DNA of 64,000 nucleotides from Pedobacter panaciterrae (GCF_001636695.1 NZ_LGEL01000023.1:62001-126000); one strand, 5' to 3'; shown: positions 16,313 through 24,323, numbered from the stretch's first letter. Translations and numbers: made by a program. The notes: generated from the sequence alone by a model not told the origin.

Positions 16313-16711
16313 TTACTTCTTTTTTAAACAGCTAGGCTTTGCCGTTCTGATAGCTTTCATAATTCGATCAGTTTTATCCATAAGCAGGCAAGCTAAAAGA
16401 TTGCGCTCCTCATTTTCCCTCTTAAACTCATCATCTGTTTCACTTCGCATCTCGAATAGCTCTGCAAGACTGGTGCTTTCATCAAATAGTTCCCATACAT
16501 TCCTCAGTGCAACAGCCCTCCTCGCTTCCGCTCCTACTTCATCTTGATAAATAAATACATACAATTGATCCAGAAGAATTCTCATTGACTTCTGACTGCG
16601 GTCAAAGAATCCATCGATATCATCGATTGAGGTATGTTGCAAGTCAGACATTAATCTCTTGAAATTGCCCAGACCTTCCGCAATAAGAACTAAGTTCCCA
16701 CTATTGCTCAT
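16313..16711 (-). CDS. Hypothetical helical protein
   Basis: A 132-residue, mostly helical protein (LIAEGLGNFKRLMSDLQHTS, KSMRILLDQLYVFIYQDEV, LLACLLMDKTDRIMKAIRTA). No signal peptide, no membrane segment, no recognised domain. An overlapping plus-strand frame (16233-16547) is Ser-rich and low in complexity and was rejected in its favour. It stands alone. Confidence 0.6.
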   Translation of the reverse strand: MSNSGNLVLIAEGLGNFKRLMSDLQHTSIDDIDGFFDRSQKSMRILLDQLYVFIYQDEVGAEARRAVALRNVWELFDESTSLAELFEMRSETDDEFKRENEERNLLACLLMDKTDRIMKAIRTAKPSCLKKK

Positions 16712-17399
16712 AGTTAATAGGTGTAATCATTGTAAATCTACCATTTCAAATTGAAAAACAAACGTCATTTTTCTGGTCAATTACAGGCTTAGCTTCCTAA
16801 ATTCTCAGGAACAATGGGTTTAAACTTCTATAGCTTAATACGGAAATTATTCCACAGACAGTCAACTTTCACAGAATCTAGTTCCGGGAAATGGATTTAA
16901 AATGTCATTTTACATGAAAATCCAGAAGATCGGTAGACCTGAATTTTAAATTACTGTTGTCTGTGATTTTACTCAGGTAAAAATTAACAGGAACACTGTA
17001 ATCGGGGTTGGAATAACGCCCTCCTGTTTCTAAAACTTTGGTAAACAACTGAACCCCATCATAACCATTGGCAAGTTTAATTTTATCACCCTCGGCGGCT
17101 TTAAAAAATCTTTGTAAAATGTGCGGTAACCACCATTTTTAGCGTAACAGCCAAATGAAACGCTGATGTTCGATCGATGTTTCTTAATTTGAAATAAAAA
17201 AAATATATTTATGAAAATTAAAAATTAACATGAACCTCTCAAATCTCTTGTCGCTCAGCATTATTGCATCCTTCTGTTAAATTTTCCTGGAAAATAGTCT
17301 GTTTATACCATTGCAGATACATATTCCGGTGGAGTTAGCATTTTTAATGCGGTATATCCTTATCGAATCAAATAAATAACAATCAATTAATCCTTAATT
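16712..17399. other. 688-bp stretch with a decayed gene
   Basis: Apart from the frameshifted remnant at 16905-17180, no gene is seen. The last 200 bp before 17400 are AT-rich and should contain the promoter of the lipoprotein/lectin pair, but no clear TAnnTTTG box stands out. Confidence 0.5.
16905..17180 (-). pseudogene. Frameshifted gene remnant, family unknown
   Basis: On the minus strand the region reads SFGCYAKNGGYRTFYKDFLK in one frame, then, after a shift at the A6 run near 17103-17108, AAEGDKIKLANGYDGVQLF, TKVLETGGRYSNPDYSVPVN, FYLSKITDNSNLKF and a stop at 16905. The combined ~90 residues look like the C-terminal part of a real protein. No start codon or N-terminal part remains. I do not recognise the family. 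Confidence 0.55.
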
Positions 17400-17687
17400 A
17401 TGAAAAGAACATTTAAAAATGTTTTAGGCCTCAGTTTTGCGGCCTTACTTGCAGTTTCTTCCGGAAGCTGCACCAAAGAGCAGGTTTCTAACAAAGAAAC
17501 AACCGAACAGACCGCCAATGCTGAAATAAGCACATTGAAAGCTTATATGTCCAAATTGGTAAATGTCCCGGCCACGGAGATCCAGTTTAAAGAAGAAAAA
17601 CAGGTGTTCACCATGTTCGGTGTAGACCAGATCAGCAAAAAAGATTTAGCAGAGGCCTATTACTATTCTAAAAAACAGCAGTTATGA
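17400..17687 (+). CDS. Lipoprotein resembling the propeptide of the upstream metalloprotease
   Basis: A 95-residue protein with a lipoprotein signal peptide (MKRTFKNVLGLSFAALLAVS, lipobox SSGSC at about residue 25). Residues 45-80 (ISTLKAYMSKLVNVPATEIQ, FKEEKQVFTMFGVDQISK) align with the N-terminal region of the metalloprotease at 8309-9879 (ISILKDVLSRNYGVKMSTIE, YPDEQTFVMEGDMAVSR). It stops where the protease would continue to its catalytic domain. It overlaps the lectin gene by 4 bp (ATGA), so the two are translationally coupled. It may act as a folding or surface partner for the lectin-like protein. Confidence 0.75.
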   Translation: MKRTFKNVLGLSFAALLAVSSGSCTKEQVSNKETTEQTANAEISTLKAYMSKLVNVPATEIQFKEEKQVFTMFGVDQISKKDLAEAYYYSKKQQL

Positions 17688-18658
17688 AGAAGTTAAAAAT
17701 CTATATACTTTTTATAGTATTCGTACTATCTGTTAAGAATTCTTTCGCGCAAACCGGCTATGGTACCATCAATAAATTCGAGATTCTGCCTGAATATCTT
17801 GTTAATGGAAAAGTTAAGCTCAGCACTGGTAACACTACAACCATTAAGTTTAACGTCACAATTGCCCGTACAAACCTAACTACGTATCCTACTGTTACCT
17901 GGAAACCCGTTCAAATGATCATAAACCTGAGTTCCTTTGACAATTCCGGAACTCCTTTTCTATTTGCGGGGACACATAACATCACAAGTGCCGATTTTAC
18001 TGATCCTAACTCCGCGTTTGTGGATCTGACTTTAACAACAGTTATAGACAATTCAAAGCTGATCACAGGCGGTAAAATTCTCCTGGCGTTCAAATCACCG
18101 GACATACCTAATAATAATCTAGCTGCTTATCCTAAGGAATATGGTTACGATAAAAATGTTACTGTACCACAAGATCCAACCGAGATCAGAGTTAATCCAT
18201 TTTGGGAAACCTGGGTTGTTAACTCTCCATTTACAACCTATCCTGGAAATACGCCGATCTGGTATCCCAGCGGCATCCCTTTCCTAACTTCAGGCCAGGA
18301 GGTATTTACCGCGAATGGTGCCTACCGCTTTACACTTCAAACTGATGGTAATCTGGTACTTTACAGAACCAGCAATAATCAGGTATTATGGGCAACCAAT
18401 ACACACGGCAAAGGTGGTCGTTACCTGATGTTCCAAAATGACGGAAATCTGGTTCTTTACAAAAACTCAGATTATACAGGTGTGGTTTGGGCTTCGGGGT
18501 ACTCTGCACCATCATCAATATATACCAAATATTGCAGGTTTGTTTTTCAGGATGATGGAAATCTTGTTTTTCAATTCGTTCACCTTAAATATGTACAGAT
18601 TAACGGAGAAACACAAACCTATAACAGAACCAGCTCGCACTCCGGCAAGTTCAAATAA
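17684..18658 (+). CDS. Secreted protein with B-lectin (bulb-type) domain
   Basis: A 324-residue exported protein. Signal peptide MKKLKIYILFIVFVLSVKNS-FAQ; then a beta-rich domain (about 25-185) rich in Thr and Asn; then a bulb-type lectin domain with three repeats of the mannose-binding QxDxNxVxY type: LQTDGNLVLY, FQNDGNLVLY and FQDDGNLVFQ (the last has lost the Tyr). Such domains bind mannose-type sugars; here it would be in the periplasm, at the surface or outside. It is coupled to the propeptide-like lipoprotein gene in front and is closed by the hairpin at 18673-18705. Confidence 0.85.
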   Translation: MKKLKIYILFIVFVLSVKNSFAQTGYGTINKFEILPEYLVNGKVKLSTGNTTTIKFNVTIARTNLTTYPTVTWKPVQMIINLSSFDNSGTPFLFAGTHNITSADFTDPNSAFVDLTLTTVIDNSKLITGGKILLAFKSPDIPNNNLAAYPKEYGYDKNVTVPQDPTEIRVNPFWETWVVNSPFTTYPGNTPIWYPSGIPFLTSGQEVFTANGAYRFTLQTDGNLVLYRTSNNQVLWATNTHGKGGRYLMFQNDGNLVLYKNSDYTGVVWASGYSAPSSIYTKYCRFVFQDDGNLVFQFVHLKYVQINGETQTYNRTSSHSGKFK

Positions 18659-18672
18659 TTACGCTACTATTT

Positions 18673-18705
18673 AAAAAAGCATTAGATTAATCTAATGCTT
18701 TTTTT
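18673..18705. terminator. Intrinsic terminator after the lectin gene
   Basis: AAAAAAGCATTAGAT / ATCTAATGCTTTTTT form a near-perfect 15-bp stem with a two-base loop and a T run on both strands, 14 bp after the lectin stop. Confidence 0.9.
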
Positions 18706-18902
18706 GTTGTTATCTTTTCCTATCCACAATCGTTAACATGCTCAGCACAATCAGGATGAATCTCAGTTGGCTCACTACAGCCAATACAAAATCATTGGAA
18801 GGTATAATGAGATACCTGTATGATGGGGAGGCAACCGCCGAACTAAACTCCTGATGGCATATTTATAAATATCGATTTTGCACTTAACTTAAAAATAATT
18901 AC

Positions 18903-18975
18903 TATTGTATCGAGAGCGTTAATTTTGAAAGCGGTAACTGTCGCCAGATAGTTATCGCTTTCTGTTTTGAAGTAT
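18903..18975 (+). repeat. Dispersed hairpin leader repeat, copy B
   Basis: Second copy of the segment at 4682-4757. Here the hairpin is strong: GAAAGCG-G-TAACT pairs with AGTTA-T-CGCTTTC (18917-18962). It ends 33 bp before the ATG of the nuclease-like gene and carries a TTG start candidate inside (18967), so it probably forms that gene's leader. Confidence 0.65.
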
Positions 18976-19008
18976 ATTGGAACAAAAAACGCTTATCAAT
19001 TGCCAAAT

Positions 19009-20010
19009 ATGAACGAATCTAAAAAATGGAAGAGCAGGCTTTTGTCTTCAAGTTTACCATTAGAATATGAGGTTGCAAAAATCCTTACTGACCGGGATTT
19101 CAGCGTCTCGTTCGATTATAGTTATTACCGCAAAGATGGTGATCAGAAAAAGGAGTTTTCAACCGACTTGAAAGGTCTCCATTTCTTTCCTTTAGATACT
19201 GAAGATCGTATTGATGCCAGTCTAACACTTGTAGCTGAATGCAAATACAGAGAAGAAGGAAAAAAATGGATTTTTCTTCCGGATATTAACAAACGTGAGT
19301 TTTCCGACTTTACCCTCGGATACACCATAAAATCACTGGCAGAATTTTCAACTGCAAAAACGAAGAAGGATCTCATCTACTCATTTGAGGAAGGATTTGA
19401 ATTTGCATTGAAAGGTGTTGAAATTAACTTGACTTCCGGTGAGGTTTTTGACAAGGACATCCGTCATGGAATAGCCCAATTGAAGTTTGCACTTCCATAT
19501 CTAATTAAGAATATTATTGAAGACAACACCTATTGTCATTTAGTGGATGCTCATCCCGGATACCTAATATCTGTATTAGTTACCAATGCAGATCTCTACA
19601 TACTTAATGAAGGATTTTCTATAGAACGGGTAAAAGAGTGCGAAGATTTCGAGGAACTAGCCAGGTTGGTGCCATATTTAGTTTGCCATACCGAAATCGG
19701 ACCGGATTTTACTGATCATCATAAAGGAATATTCCGGGGCTTTTCAAGGAATTCTGAAGAGATAGAAAACCTTCAGGCATTTGAGGCTTTTCAGAAATCT
19801 CAAAGACATAAAACGTACCAGGTTTACAGCTCCCCGTTAAGATGCTGTCATGACCTGGAACAATCTTATCTTTCTACGATGAAGCAGTACTACTCCCAAC
19901 ATTTCATTTGCAATTTCAAGCATTTTCCAGAGTTCATCGATACGATCCTTAAAACGTTATCAGAGGCAACAAAGCCCGATCAGAAAAAAACAAGGATTAA
20001 GAAAAAGTGA
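19009..20010 (+). CDS. Putative PD-(D/E)XK-superfamily nuclease
   Basis: A 333-residue soluble protein; the ATG at 19009 gives MNESKKWKSRLLSSSLPLEY, and a TTG at 18967 would add 14 residues from the leader repeat. Residues 30-90 show a restriction-endonuclease-like order: the strand VSFDYSYYR, an acidic TDLKGLHFFPLDTEDRID, then LTLVAECKYR, where D...ECK fits the catalytic D-x(n)-ExK. The rest is mixed alpha/beta with no further known domain. No methylase or partner gene is adjacent. It probably cleaves nucleic acid, perhaps in defence; this is inferred from the motif and from the defence-type genes at 21-27 kb. Confidence 0.6.
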   Translation: MNESKKWKSRLLSSSLPLEYEVAKILTDRDFSVSFDYSYYRKDGDQKKEFSTDLKGLHFFPLDTEDRIDASLTLVAECKYREEGKKWIFLPDINKREFSDFTLGYTIKSLAEFSTAKTKKDLIYSFEEGFEFALKGVEINLTSGEVFDKDIRHGIAQLKFALPYLIKNIIEDNTYCHLVDAHPGYLISVLVTNADLYILNEGFSIERVKECEDFEELARLVPYLVCHTEIGPDFTDHHKGIFRGFSRNSEEIENLQAFEAFQKSQRHKTYQVYSSPLRCCHDLEQSYLSTMKQYYSQHFICNFKHFPEFIDTILKTLSEATKPDQKKTRIKKK

Positions 20011-20370
20011 TCAGTTTGATCAGACGCCATTTAAATATTTTTTTCACTTTGCTCCAGAATCCCTGTTTAGATGACGTTGCAGTTTGAACCCCAATCGACG
20101 GTTGTGGTGCTGAGGCTGTTTCGATGCTTGTTGCTAAGGATAGTTCAAAACCAAATGCATGCTTTCTATGTTTGTTTTACACCCGAATTTCGGGTAAAGT
20201 AAACCCACAAGAAACTGTTCAAGCAAAGAATCAGTGGGCATCTGATCTAGCCTGATGCCAATTTCCTAACACTTTTTTCTGCCTCGAATCTTTCCTCAAG
20301 ACTTATCTGGAACAGTAACCCAGTTCTTATCGCGTGGTTTCAGGTAAGATTTAACTACCTTCACTTCATA
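19997..20370 (-). pseudogene. Minus-strand gene relics and a decayed terminator copy
   Basis: Two protein-like minus-strand fragments without starts are seen: one ending at 20296 (HYEVKVVKSYLKPRDKNWVT, stop after VPDKS; it begins inside the next plus-strand gene) and one from about 20180 to the stop at 19997 (SLATSIETASAPQPSIGVQT, ATSSKQGFWSKVKKIFK). Between them a hairpin at 20237-20259 (GGCATC / GATGCC) lies in a ~49-bp segment that matches the terminator at 26985-27021. These look like ends of decayed genes; the families are unknown. Confidence 0.35.
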
Positions 20371-20886
20371 ATGCTCAACCAGATAATCAACCTTTTTTGG
20401 ACTGTCCTGTCATTCGCAATATTCGGCATTTATTGGGGCGAGTATTTCGCGGAACAAAGATCTCCGTTGTTACTGATCATATCTGTTGTGCTTAGCATAT
20501 TAATTTATGCAATTCCCAACCGATGGCTCAGAACATTAACATTAAGCAACGACAAAAAAACGTTTGAGCGTATCGGAGTGAAATTACTGCTTTATTTCGT
20601 GCAAAATGGAACCCTGGCCAATCGCATTCAAAGAAAATACTACAAAAAATCAGGTATAATTCACAACCGTAAACAGGCACAGGATTATCTCAAAACCATT
20701 GTCATGCAGGAAAGATTTCACTATTGCTGTTTGGTGTTATTTTTTCTCAGCACCGTTAGCGCATTTTCTACCGGAAAGCCAGGCATAGGGATGCTGATTA
20801 TGCTTTGCAATATTTTATACAACGTTTATCCAATCCTGCTCCAGCAATATAACAGGCTGAGGATCCATAGACTGTTAAGGCAATAG
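20371..20886 (+). CDS. Membrane protein, CrtO-like acyltransferase family
   Basis: A 171-residue protein with about four membrane helices (5-25, 31-50, 115-133, 137-160). The pattern in the second half (YLKTIVMQERFHYCCLVLFF, then NILYNVYPILLQQYNRLR) resembles the glycosyl-4,4'-diaponeurosporenoate acyltransferase (CrtO) family and its many uncharacterised relatives in Bacteroidota, in which NxxxNxYPxxxQRYNR is conserved. It has no carotenoid genes nearby, so that substrate should not be assumed. It stands alone and converges on the PurA-like gene. Confidence 0.6.
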   Translation: MLNQIINLFWTVLSFAIFGIYWGEYFAEQRSPLLLIISVVLSILIYAIPNRWLRTLTLSNDKKTFERIGVKLLLYFVQNGTLANRIQRKYYKKSGIIHNRKQAQDYLKTIVMQERFHYCCLVLFFLSTVSAFSTGKPGIGMLIMLCNILYNVYPILLQQYNRLRIHRLLRQ

Positions 20887-21021
20887 TCATATAGACTTCA
20901 GCGCTTGCTCCCTCATTTATTGTACTGATTTCCGTTGCTGGTGGATGATATCAGCAAAGCACCCTTGTACTCCTTATGAAATGGGCATATTGCTGCCCAT
21001 GTCTTTTCATCGCGGGGTCTT

Positions 21022-21045
21022 AAACCTATAAAACTAGGTTTTTAA
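21022..21045 (+). terminator. Terminator between convergent genes
   Basis: AAACCTA / TAGGTTT (21022-21028 and 21035-21041) with a 6-nt loop is followed by Ts and an AT-rich tract on the plus strand; the right arm overlaps the stop codon of the PurA-like gene. A second stem ATGGGCA / TGCCCAT lies at 20981-21000. Confidence 0.5.
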
Positions 21046-22218
21046 ATTTTTAGAGCAGTTACTAAAACTATAGAATACCTTATTGAAAGGACAACTTATC
21101 TGGTTGATGATTTCTCGGTAGTGCAACGATATCAGCTCTCTATTTTTAAAACAACTTACATTTTCGGACGGCAGTTGGTCCAGACAAGTAATCACGAGAT
21201 TTTTTGCATGGTCCTTTGAGAACTCAATGTCAAACCTAATTGCGGAATTTAGATCGTCCAGATTTAAGTAATTGGTTTTAAAAACACCTTGAAACCGATT
21301 TTTCACATTTGTCTCTTCTTCATTATTAATTAGATGAAAAGAACTGTCTTGTACCGGAAATTGACCGGCTCCGTGTCGGGTTTGATAGGCACGGGTAACA
21401 TAATATATGGCTGTCGTTACTTTTAGGCGCTGCCGCTGAATGATTTTCATTGCGTTACATGAACTCGTATTGCTCTTAGTAATATGTGGCCGTTTTCCAA
21501 AGGATTTATCAAGCATAATGCCTTGAGCGCCTTCAAATACATAGGTAGACCAGTTGAATCTATCGCTAAAGAAATCCCTCTCAGATATGGGGATAACGAT
21601 CCCGCTTGCAATTAACTTTATTAGCTGTTTGACAGTTTGCCTGAATATAAGATCTTCCTCTTCATGTTTGAAAACATCAAAGTCAAATTTAGTGTGTCGA
21701 TTAATTAAGGGACGATAAAAACTGGCGATTTCGCCTAACTTTTCTCCCACTATTTGATCTTCGAGTAAGTCCTCAAAACTAAATTTTGGACCTTTCTTAT
21801 TTCTATCTATTGTGGCACCAAAACCTACTCCACAACTACCATTTTTCTTGTTGCCGAGAGAAATTTCCCTCGTCCTGTTATACAGAATATCATAATGCGT
21901 AGTAACCGGGCTTTTGAGATCTATGTAGAATTTTGGTCTTAGGGGAAGCATTGCCAACTCTTCTAAGAAATAGGTCGGTGAAAAAGTACAAAAGCGGGAC
22001 CAAAAGGTTGGCACATTACGCAATGTGCCAGCTCCAAAGTTGGAAAATATATGCTTTTGTCCCGATTCCGTAACCACGCAGTGACCGGCCTGATGCCCGC
22101 CATTAAATCTGATCACAACCGGATTTTCATTAGTAGTGCACAAATAATCAGTAGTTAGTCCTTTCCCCTCATCTCCATATCCCAGGCCGACTACAACAAA
22201 TGCTTGCTTAATTACCAT
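21034..22218 (-). CDS. Adenylosuccinate synthetase-like enzyme (PurA family)
   Basis: A 394-residue protein, shorter than housekeeping PurA (about 430). It keeps the family's key sites: GYGDEGKG at 13-20 (GTP/IMP loop with the catalytic Asp), NGGHQAGH at 39-46 (canonical GGHNAGH with the catalytic His), FEGAQGIMLD at 228-237, HITKSNTSS at 245-253, and TRAYQTRHGAGQFP at 275-288. Canonical enzymes join aspartate to IMP using GTP. Retained catalytic residues argue for an active ligase, unlike phage PurZ, where the loop Asp is replaced. It is the last gene of a four-gene operon and overlaps the PfkB-NDT gene by 7 bp. The context suggests a specialised nucleotide pathway rather than housekeeping AMP synthesis. 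Confidence 0.85.
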   Translation of the reverse strand: MVIKQAFVVVGLGYGDEGKGLTTDYLCTTNENPVVIRFNGGHQAGHCVVTESGQKHIFSNFGAGTLRNVPTFWSRFCTFSPTYFLEELAMLPLRPKFYIDLKSPVTTHYDILYNRTREISLGNKKNGSCGVGFGATIDRNKKGPKFSFEDLLEDQIVGEKLGEIASFYRPLINRHTKFDFDVFKHEEEDLIFRQTVKQLIKLIASGIVIPISERDFFSDRFNWSTYVFEGAQGIMLDKSFGKRPHITKSNTSSCNAMKIIQRQRLKVTTAIYYVTRAYQTRHGAGQFPVQDSSFHLINNEEETNVKNRFQGVFKTNYLNLDDLNSAIRFDIEFSKDHAKNLVITCLDQLPSENVSCFKNRELISLHYREIINQISCPFNKVFYSFSNCSKNLKT

Positions 22219-23402
22219 GAGGCTTTATACAAAGCGGTTGAAAGATCGGAGGTGATTTCACATTCTGACCCCAGAAACATGGGTAGGTCCCCGTCTTTCA
22301 CATTTTCAGCAAAGATTACAACACGCTTGCCAATCCCTCTTGCATATCCAATTTCGAACAAAGTGCCTGGATCCGACCCTGAAAGAACTGCAAACATCGT
22401 ATCTGAACTTTCTATCGCAGCGATATCTACATTCGCGATGTGCTTAGCTTCTTCAGAAGTAAACCCATCTGACAAGATACCAGCATCGTGGTAAGGTGAA
22501 AAGACGGTATTGCCAAAACTTGATAATATCATCCTGATTTCATTCACTAAAAAACGTTCTCCAAAAGTAAAAAACGGACTAGCTAGGTAGATTTTTTTTG
22601 AACTCGGTTTAATTTCACGCGGCTTAAAACTATTGTCACAACGAATTGGCAAATGTCTTGATTGGCTATACTCTGCAACTGATTTTGAGGCGACTAGCGC
22701 TGCATCTTTGGCTGATTTATTTTCTAACATCCATTGCCAGGCGAAAACAGCGCTAAAAATATCGCCGGTTCCGATTGGCCATACTGATAATGTTTCAAAA
22801 ACAGGAATGATATCTATTTGATCTCCATCTATCACAACAGCCCCCTTTGAACCATTTTTTATTACAACTACATCAGCTTTTTCTTTTTCTTTCAGATGTC
22901 TACCAATTTCGATAAGATCGGTGCTTTCGATAGTAGAAAACATCTCTGCTTCTTGTTTATTTAAAATCAACGCTAGATGATTTGCGCTAGAACCGGTTTC
23001 ACAATATGGCACATGATTCTGCGGATCATAAACAAGATAATTAGCATGAACGACAAACTCGGCTTCAATCATTCCATAAAACAAGACGCAGTCGCCTTCT
23101 AGGCTTAAGTTCTTGTATTTGTTTTTAGGAACATATACAGGCATTGGCTGAGCTAATGGATGGTAGTAATCGAAATGAACTGTCCGCTCTATTTCATGAA
23201 ATTTAGTGTTGAATCCAAAAGATGAGGCTTGATAATCTGCTAGCTCTTTGCAATCACGACCAACTAAGCTGTTGAAGCAAATTGAAAACGTCTTATTTGA
23301 TAAAGCGGCCGCTGCCCTTAGTCCGGATCCATAAAGCTCGCTGGAATGTGGTTCAATTGAGTTCTCCATGTAGGTACCTCCGACGATGTCTAGCTTTTGC
23401 AT
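22212..23402 (-). CDS. PfkB-family kinase fused to nucleoside 2-deoxyribosyltransferase domain
   Basis: A 396-residue fusion. Residues 1-262 are a PfkB/ribokinase-type sugar or nucleoside kinase: an N-terminal GSGLRAAAAL and the C-terminal anion hole with catalytic Asp, PIGTGDIFSAVFA (canonical DTxGAGD). Residues 270-396 are a nucleoside 2-deoxyribosyltransferase/NMP N-glycosidase domain: KKIYLASPFFTFGERFLVNE, DIAAIESSDTMFAVL and DPGTLFEIGYARGIGKRVVI, with the nucleophile Glu in LFEIG. Kinase and N-glycosyl cleavage or transfer would act on one nucleoside in sequence. The ATG at 23402 overlaps the preceding stop by one base (TGATG); a GTG one codon earlier is possible. Confidence 0.85.
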   Translation of the reverse strand: MQKLDIVGGTYMENSIEPHSSELYGSGLRAAAALSNKTFSICFNSLVGRDCKELADYQASSFGFNTKFHEIERTVHFDYYHPLAQPMPVYVPKNKYKNLSLEGDCVLFYGMIEAEFVVHANYLVYDPQNHVPYCETGSSANHLALILNKQEAEMFSTIESTDLIEIGRHLKEKEKADVVVIKNGSKGAVVIDGDQIDIIPVFETLSVWPIGTGDIFSAVFAWQWMLENKSAKDAALVASKSVAEYSQSRHLPIRCDNSFKPREIKPSSKKIYLASPFFTFGERFLVNEIRMILSSFGNTVFSPYHDAGILSDGFTSEEAKHIANVDIAAIESSDTMFAVLSGSDPGTLFEIGYARGIGKRVVIFAENVKDGDLPMFLGSECEITSDLSTALYKASW

Positions 23403-23743
23403 CACACACTGCTTCTAACACGTACCTTACATCTATCGGAATCCAATTCGAGTATAACGGCTTTAAATTTCTTTTGTTTTTGTAGACACTTTATTAGTTG
23501 AAGCACCTGCGGCGCATTGATCGTACCGCACAGACCATTCTTGCCAACAGCTATAACGTGATCACGCTGATCCAAAGTTACATCAAGCACATCATCTTTA
23601 GAATGCTTCAGTAACGCAGGCTGCATGTTTTGAAGTATTACCGAGAAACTTAAGTCATCACAAGCATCGTCAGAAGACGGACTGTATTGACTAGGATCTA
23701 ATTGTTTAACGTAATTTATTTTTTTATGGCCACCATCTTTCAT
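23402..23743 (-). CDS. Small operon partner of unknown function
   Basis: A 113-residue protein. After a polar N-terminus, residues 30-113 have a beta-rich pattern (LLKHSKDDVLDVTLDQRDHV, AVGKNGLCGTINAPQVLQLI, FKAVILELDSDRCKVRVR) that faintly recalls small HIRAN-like or SH3-like domains. The assignment is only a pattern impression. It overlaps the kinase gene by one base and follows the 68-residue gene by 29 bp, so it belongs to the same operon. A role in binding nucleic acid or a nucleotide product is possible. Confidence 0.65.
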   Translation of the reverse strand: MKDGGHKKINYVKQLDPSQYSPSSDDACDDLSFSVILQNMQPALLKHSKDDVLDVTLDQRDHVIAVGKNGLCGTINAPQVLQLIKCLQKQKKFKAVILELDSDRCKVRVRSSV

Positions 23744-23772
23744 TTTGAGCTGTTAATTAGATGTTATTGAAT

Positions 23773-23979
23773 TTAAGGGGTACTTGCCCCGTTGATTACT
23801 TTTAAAAGGTTGTTTACCCATTTCCTGCCTCCAGAATTACGCCAACGTCCAAATCCAAATTCCTGATCATCGTCTTTATAAATTAATATCGCCCCATCGC
23901 AATCAAAACGCTTTACAAATTCTTTGAGAACCTGTTCATCAGTTAGATTTTCAATTGAAAGTTTAATTTGTCTTTCCAT
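23773..23979 (-). CDS. Small first gene of the nucleotide operon
   Basis: A 68-residue protein (MERQIKLSIENLTDEQVLKE, FGFGRWRNSGGRKWVNNLLK). It combines an acidic N-terminal half with a basic, Trp-containing C-terminal half and has no membrane segment. It has no recognised domain. It leads the four-gene minus-strand operon ending at 21034. Confidence 0.6.
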   Translation of the reverse strand: MERQIKLSIENLTDEQVLKEFVKRFDCDGAILIYKDDDQEFGFGRWRNSGGRKWVNNLLKVINGASTP

Positions 23980-24076
23980 ATAACTTAATACAAATTGTAA
24001 ATTTTAGAGATCCAATATTAAGACAAAGAATTAACAGATGTTAATAAGTGTCCAAAAAAACTGAAACAAGTGGGTA

Positions 24077-24102
24077 ATAACTGCTTTTTCAAAAGCAGTT
24101 AT
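24077..24102. terminator. Perfect 12-bp hairpin
   Basis: ATAACTGCTTTT-TC-AAAAGCAGTTAT, with no mismatches. It lies between two same-strand transcription units and fits an intrinsic terminator in shape. Confidence 0.55.
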
Positions 24103-24227
24103 GTTTGAAATTTATTCTCTTTATACGAAGGCCGCCTGCGGGTAAAGTATCCGAACATTCTCCCTTTGCCAAAAATGAATGCAAACAATGGTCTTAGTAT
24201 ACCCCTTTCTGTAAGGCAACCCGTGTT

Positions 24228-24259
24228 ATACCTAATAGCAATAAAGATCTATTAGGTAT
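24228..24259. repeat. Perfect 11-bp inverted repeat
   Basis: ATACCTAATAG and CTATTAGGTAT flank a 10-nt loop, 65 bp after the lipoprotein stop. It could be a terminator or a protein-binding dyad. Confidence 0.5.
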
Positions 24260-24323
24260 GTTAAGGCTTAGTGCTTTGTCTGAATAATCTTCTTTTAGTC
24301 GTAGGGTCGTGGAGGCTAAAAAT

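Larger units (their letters stand above)
23980..24323. other. Intergenic stretch with two perfect hairpins
   Basis: No gene seen. It separates the lipoprotein gene end (24324) from the nucleotide operon start (23979), both minus strand. Hairpins: ATAACTGCTTTT / AAAAGCAGTTAT with a 2-nt loop (24077-24102), and ATACCTAATAG / CTATTAGGTAT with a 10-nt loop (24228-24259). Either may end transcription from the OLD/lipoprotein unit; the first sits 98 bp before the operon and may instead be an operator. Confidence 0.6.

Noticed and set aside
16233-16547. 104-codon plus-strand frame
   Set aside because: Ser-rich low-complexity translation antisense to a helical, protein-like minus-strand frame.
20296-20400. 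Real minus-strand gene
   Set aside because: The protein-like fragment has no start and overlaps the better plus-strand membrane gene; kept only as a relic.
21034-22218. Phage-type PurZ (2-aminoadenine synthesis)
   Set aside because: The loop Asp (GDEGKG) that PurZ lacks is kept, so the protein fits PurA-like chemistry better.
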